Of a stretch of 7,060 nt of DNA, positions 6,346 to 7,060 are shown one piece after another. Source of the stretch: Planctomycetota bacterium (GTDB lineage: Bacteria > Planctomycetota > Phycisphaerae > Sedimentisphaerales > Anaerohalosphaeraceae); contig DAOVVQ010000203.1 of the NCBI GenBank assembly GCA_030637065.1, forward strand, positions 1 through 7,060, written 5' to 3'. The notes under the pieces were generated by a model that was given only the letters and a program-made list of their open reading frames with translations, was not told the DNA's origin and searched no databases. The number at the start of each line of letters is the position of its first letter. Position 1 is the stretch's first letter. Position numbers and translations under genes: made by a program.

Positions 6346-6532
6346 TGAGGGGTGTAACGATTGCAACAAATATACCCTTTGTAGGGAATTTTACCTATGG
6401 GAAGACTTATTCAGGGGGCGAATTGCCCACGGAACTACTGTTTTGCCCCTAATGCGATTTGCCCATGGAGAGTGCTGCAAGACTGTTTCGGTTACAGCCT
6501 ACGGTTTTTTGGCAGAGGTTAAGTGCCCCCCC
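6346..6532 (+). ncRNA. ssrS: Probable 6S RNA
   Basis: 6S RNA mimics an open promoter, binds sigma-70 RNA polymerase holoenzyme and represses transcription until it is released by synthesis of a short product RNA. GGTTACAGCCTACGG at 6490-6504 differs by one base from the 3' strand of E. coli 6S (GGUUACAGCCUGCGG). The rest folds as expected. The outer stem has GGGG and TAAC (about 6349-6358) against GTTA and CCCC (about 6519-6530). The closing stem pairs GTAGG (6381-6385) with CCTAC (6498-6502). A central bubble lies between 6386-6394 and 6469-6497. The apical stem starts with CTATGGG (6395-6401) pairing CCCATGG (6462-6468) and continues with ATT/AGGGG against CCCCT/AAT (6409-6417, 6446-6453). 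The length, about 187 bases, is typical. Ends are approximate. No clear promoter was found; TATAAC at 6315-6320 is a weak candidate. No protein ORF of note occupies it. Confidence 0.8.
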
Positions 6533-6592
6533 GGACAGGTCGATAGATATCTGTGGAGGAATCATCCCGGCTACCGTAAGGGAATTTGAGAT

Positions 6593-6769
6593 ATGAACGT
6601 TTTTAACTGGTTCAAGAGACGCAGACAAGTCGAGTATGACTGGAAAGTCAAATCGACCCGGGTCCGGTTGTACCCAAGCAATCGAAGCTGCATCAAACAG
6701 GATATGAGCCACGTTCGTCCCCAACAGATGCCGCCGCTAATGGTACGCAAGGCGGCTTGGAGAAGGTAG
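6593..6769 (+). CDS. Possible small basic protein, 58 residues
   Basis: ATG to TAG, 58 residues beginning MNVFNWFKRRRQVEYDW. It is strongly basic (many Arg and Lys), with three Trp, a single Cys and no membrane segment. I recognise no family. The nearest purine-rich element, AAGGG, is 10 bases before the ATG, rather far; GAG lies only 2 bases away. In its favour, it starts about 60 bases after the 6S RNA, and an excellent intrinsic terminator follows its stop by 30 bases, so a plus-strand transcript crosses it. Against it, there is frequent use of AGA/AGG and CGA/CGG arginine codons, no clear ribosome binding site, and a minus-strand ORF of similar weakness across the same bases. It could equally be the untranslated 3' part of a longer RNA. 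Confidence 0.3.
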   Translation: MNVFNWFKRRRQVEYDWKVKSTRVRLYPSNRSCIKQDMSHVRPQQMPPLMVRKAAWRR

Positions 6770-6799
6770 AGTGGGTGTACTGATAGAGGTGGGAGTAAA

Positions 6800-6835
6800 A
6801 GCCCTGTTTGCAGGCTTGCGAATGGGGCTGTTTTT
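6800..6835 (+). terminator. Strong intrinsic terminator
   Basis: On the plus strand AGCCC-TG-TTTGCA (6800-6812) pairs with TGCGAA-TG-GGGCT (6817-6829) around a GGCT loop. This is a continuous 13-bp helix if three G-U pairs are allowed, followed by G and five U residues (6831-6835). It would end the transcript carrying the 6S RNA or the small ORF. On the minus strand the helix is followed by TTTTACT, so weak bidirectional activity is possible. Confidence 0.8.
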
Positions 6836-6846
6836 ATGGCTTAACC

Positions 6847-6881
6847 GCCCAGCCGCAATTTGACCACATCGCTGAGACAGC
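6847..6881. repeat. Direct repeat copy 1 (35 bases)
   Basis: Begins GCCCAGCCG (6847-6855), has 13 variable bases and ends TCGCTGAGACAGC (6869-6881). The end is itself a small hairpin, GCTG-AGA-CAGC. A second copy with identical ends and identical spacing starts 51 bases later. It lies directly after the terminator. Confidence 0.75.
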
Positions 6882-6897
6882 CGATTAGCCTTCAACA

Positions 6898-6932
6898 GCC
6901 CAGCCGGGGCTCGATTCCGTCGCTGAGACAGC
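6898..6932. repeat. Direct repeat copy 2 (35 bases)
   Basis: GCCCAGCCG (6898-6906), 13 variable bases, then TCGCTGAGACAGC (6920-6932). The 22 terminal bases are identical to copy 1, while the 13-base core differs at most positions. Sixteen bases separate the two copies. Confidence 0.75.
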
Positions 6933-6949
6933 TCTAATGATAATTTTAG

Positions 6950-7047
6950 TTAATTCGAGCCGATGACCGGTGTATTCATCATGGGTTTTATTTGAAAGGA
7001 TTCATGATGAATATGGTTTTTCTCGTGGATCGATCGGCTCTTATTAA
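6950..7047. repeat. Nested inverted repeats (98 bases)
   Basis: Outer arms: TTAAT-tc-GAGCCGAT (6950-6964) against ATCGGCTC-tt-ATTAA (7033-7047), 13 of 15 positions complementary. Inner arms: TATTCATCATG (6973-6983) against CATGATGAATA (7003-7013), 11 of 11 complementary, with a 19-base loop. The inner right arm contains two ATG codons of a possible gene, and the loop contains its AAAGGA. It could be a structured leader, an operator or a small palindromic mobile element. Confidence 0.7.
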
Positions 7048-7060
7048 CTGTAATCCATAT
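7004..7060 (+). CDS. Possible gene start, runs off the right edge
   Basis: Nineteen codons are open to the window end (MMNMVFLVDRSALINCNPY). AAAGGA (6995-7000) lies 3 bases before the first ATG and 6 bases before the second (7007), so 7007 is the better start. The fragment is too short to assign. Caution: its first codons lie inside the nested inverted repeat, so it may be an accidental ORF. Confidence 0.3.
   Translation, partial: MMNMVFLVDRSALINCNPY

Noticed and set aside
6465..6596. Plus-strand 43-residue ORF whose stop overlaps the ATG of the 58-residue ORF (ATGA)
   Set aside because: It lies mostly within the 6S RNA 3' half and has no ribosome binding site; the ATGA overlap is probably chance.
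6449..6724. Minus-strand ORF of 91 residues
   Set aside because: Begins at TTG without a ribosome binding site, and runs antisense to the 3' half of the 6S RNA and the downstream region.
6340..6840. tmRNA, RNase P RNA or SRP RNA
   Set aside because: No CCA-ending tRNA-like 3' half or tag-peptide region, no RNase P conserved GAGGAAAGTCC block and no SRP GGAA-tetraloop domain; the 6S motif and fold explain the core.
6847..6932. CRISPR array
   Set aside because: Only two units, the conserved part is split around a variable core, and no cas genes are present.

Overview
The window looks like a chromosomal housekeeping region of a bacterium, with no sign of plasmid, phage or transposon genes. Five well-conserved metabolic genes and one gene of unknown function lie on the minus strand. 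The right-hand ~850 bases hold no recognisable enzyme gene; they contain RNA structures, repeats and a probable 6S RNA on the plus strand. The order gap-pgk-rpe-accD-hisC, the moderate GC content and the AccD and Pgk style made me think of an anaerobic planctomycete of the Phycisphaerae type. That assignment is an inference; no rRNA or lineage marker is present.

Minus strand, in the direction of transcription (right to left): an unknown 241-residue protein (6195-5470) with its own promoter and a strong ribosome binding site; gap, glyceraldehyde-3-phosphate dehydrogenase (5227-4211), behind a TTGACA-17-TACAGT promoter; a strong intrinsic terminator (4066-4021); pgk, phosphoglycerate kinase (3979-2741); rpe, ribulose-phosphate 3-epimerase (2668-1994); an extended -10 promoter; accD, acetyl-CoA carboxylase carboxyltransferase beta subunit (1910-1065); and hisC, histidinol-phosphate aminotransferase (972 to beyond base 1, lacking only its C-terminal end). 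Gap and Pgk catalyse consecutive glycolytic/gluconeogenic steps, Rpe links to the pentose phosphate pathway, AccD commits acetyl-CoA to fatty acids, and HisC uses a product of the PRPP-dependent histidine pathway. Together they form a central-carbon and biosynthesis block whose transcription is probably divided by the gap-pgk terminator and by the promoter before accD.

Right end, plus strand: a probable 6S RNA (about 6346-6532), recognised by a 15-base block nearly identical to the E. coli 6S 3' strand and by a bubble-and-stem architecture of the right size; a possible 58-residue basic protein (6593-6769); a very good intrinsic terminator (6800-6835); two 35-base direct repeats (6847-6881, 6898-6932); and a nested inverted-repeat structure (6950-7047). 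The last of these contains the start of a possible gene (7004/7007 onward) that leaves the window.

The items most worth a second look are the 6S RNA, the paired-repeat and nested-hairpin leader at the far right, the duplicated-arm terminator between gap and pgk, and the odd translation start of accD.
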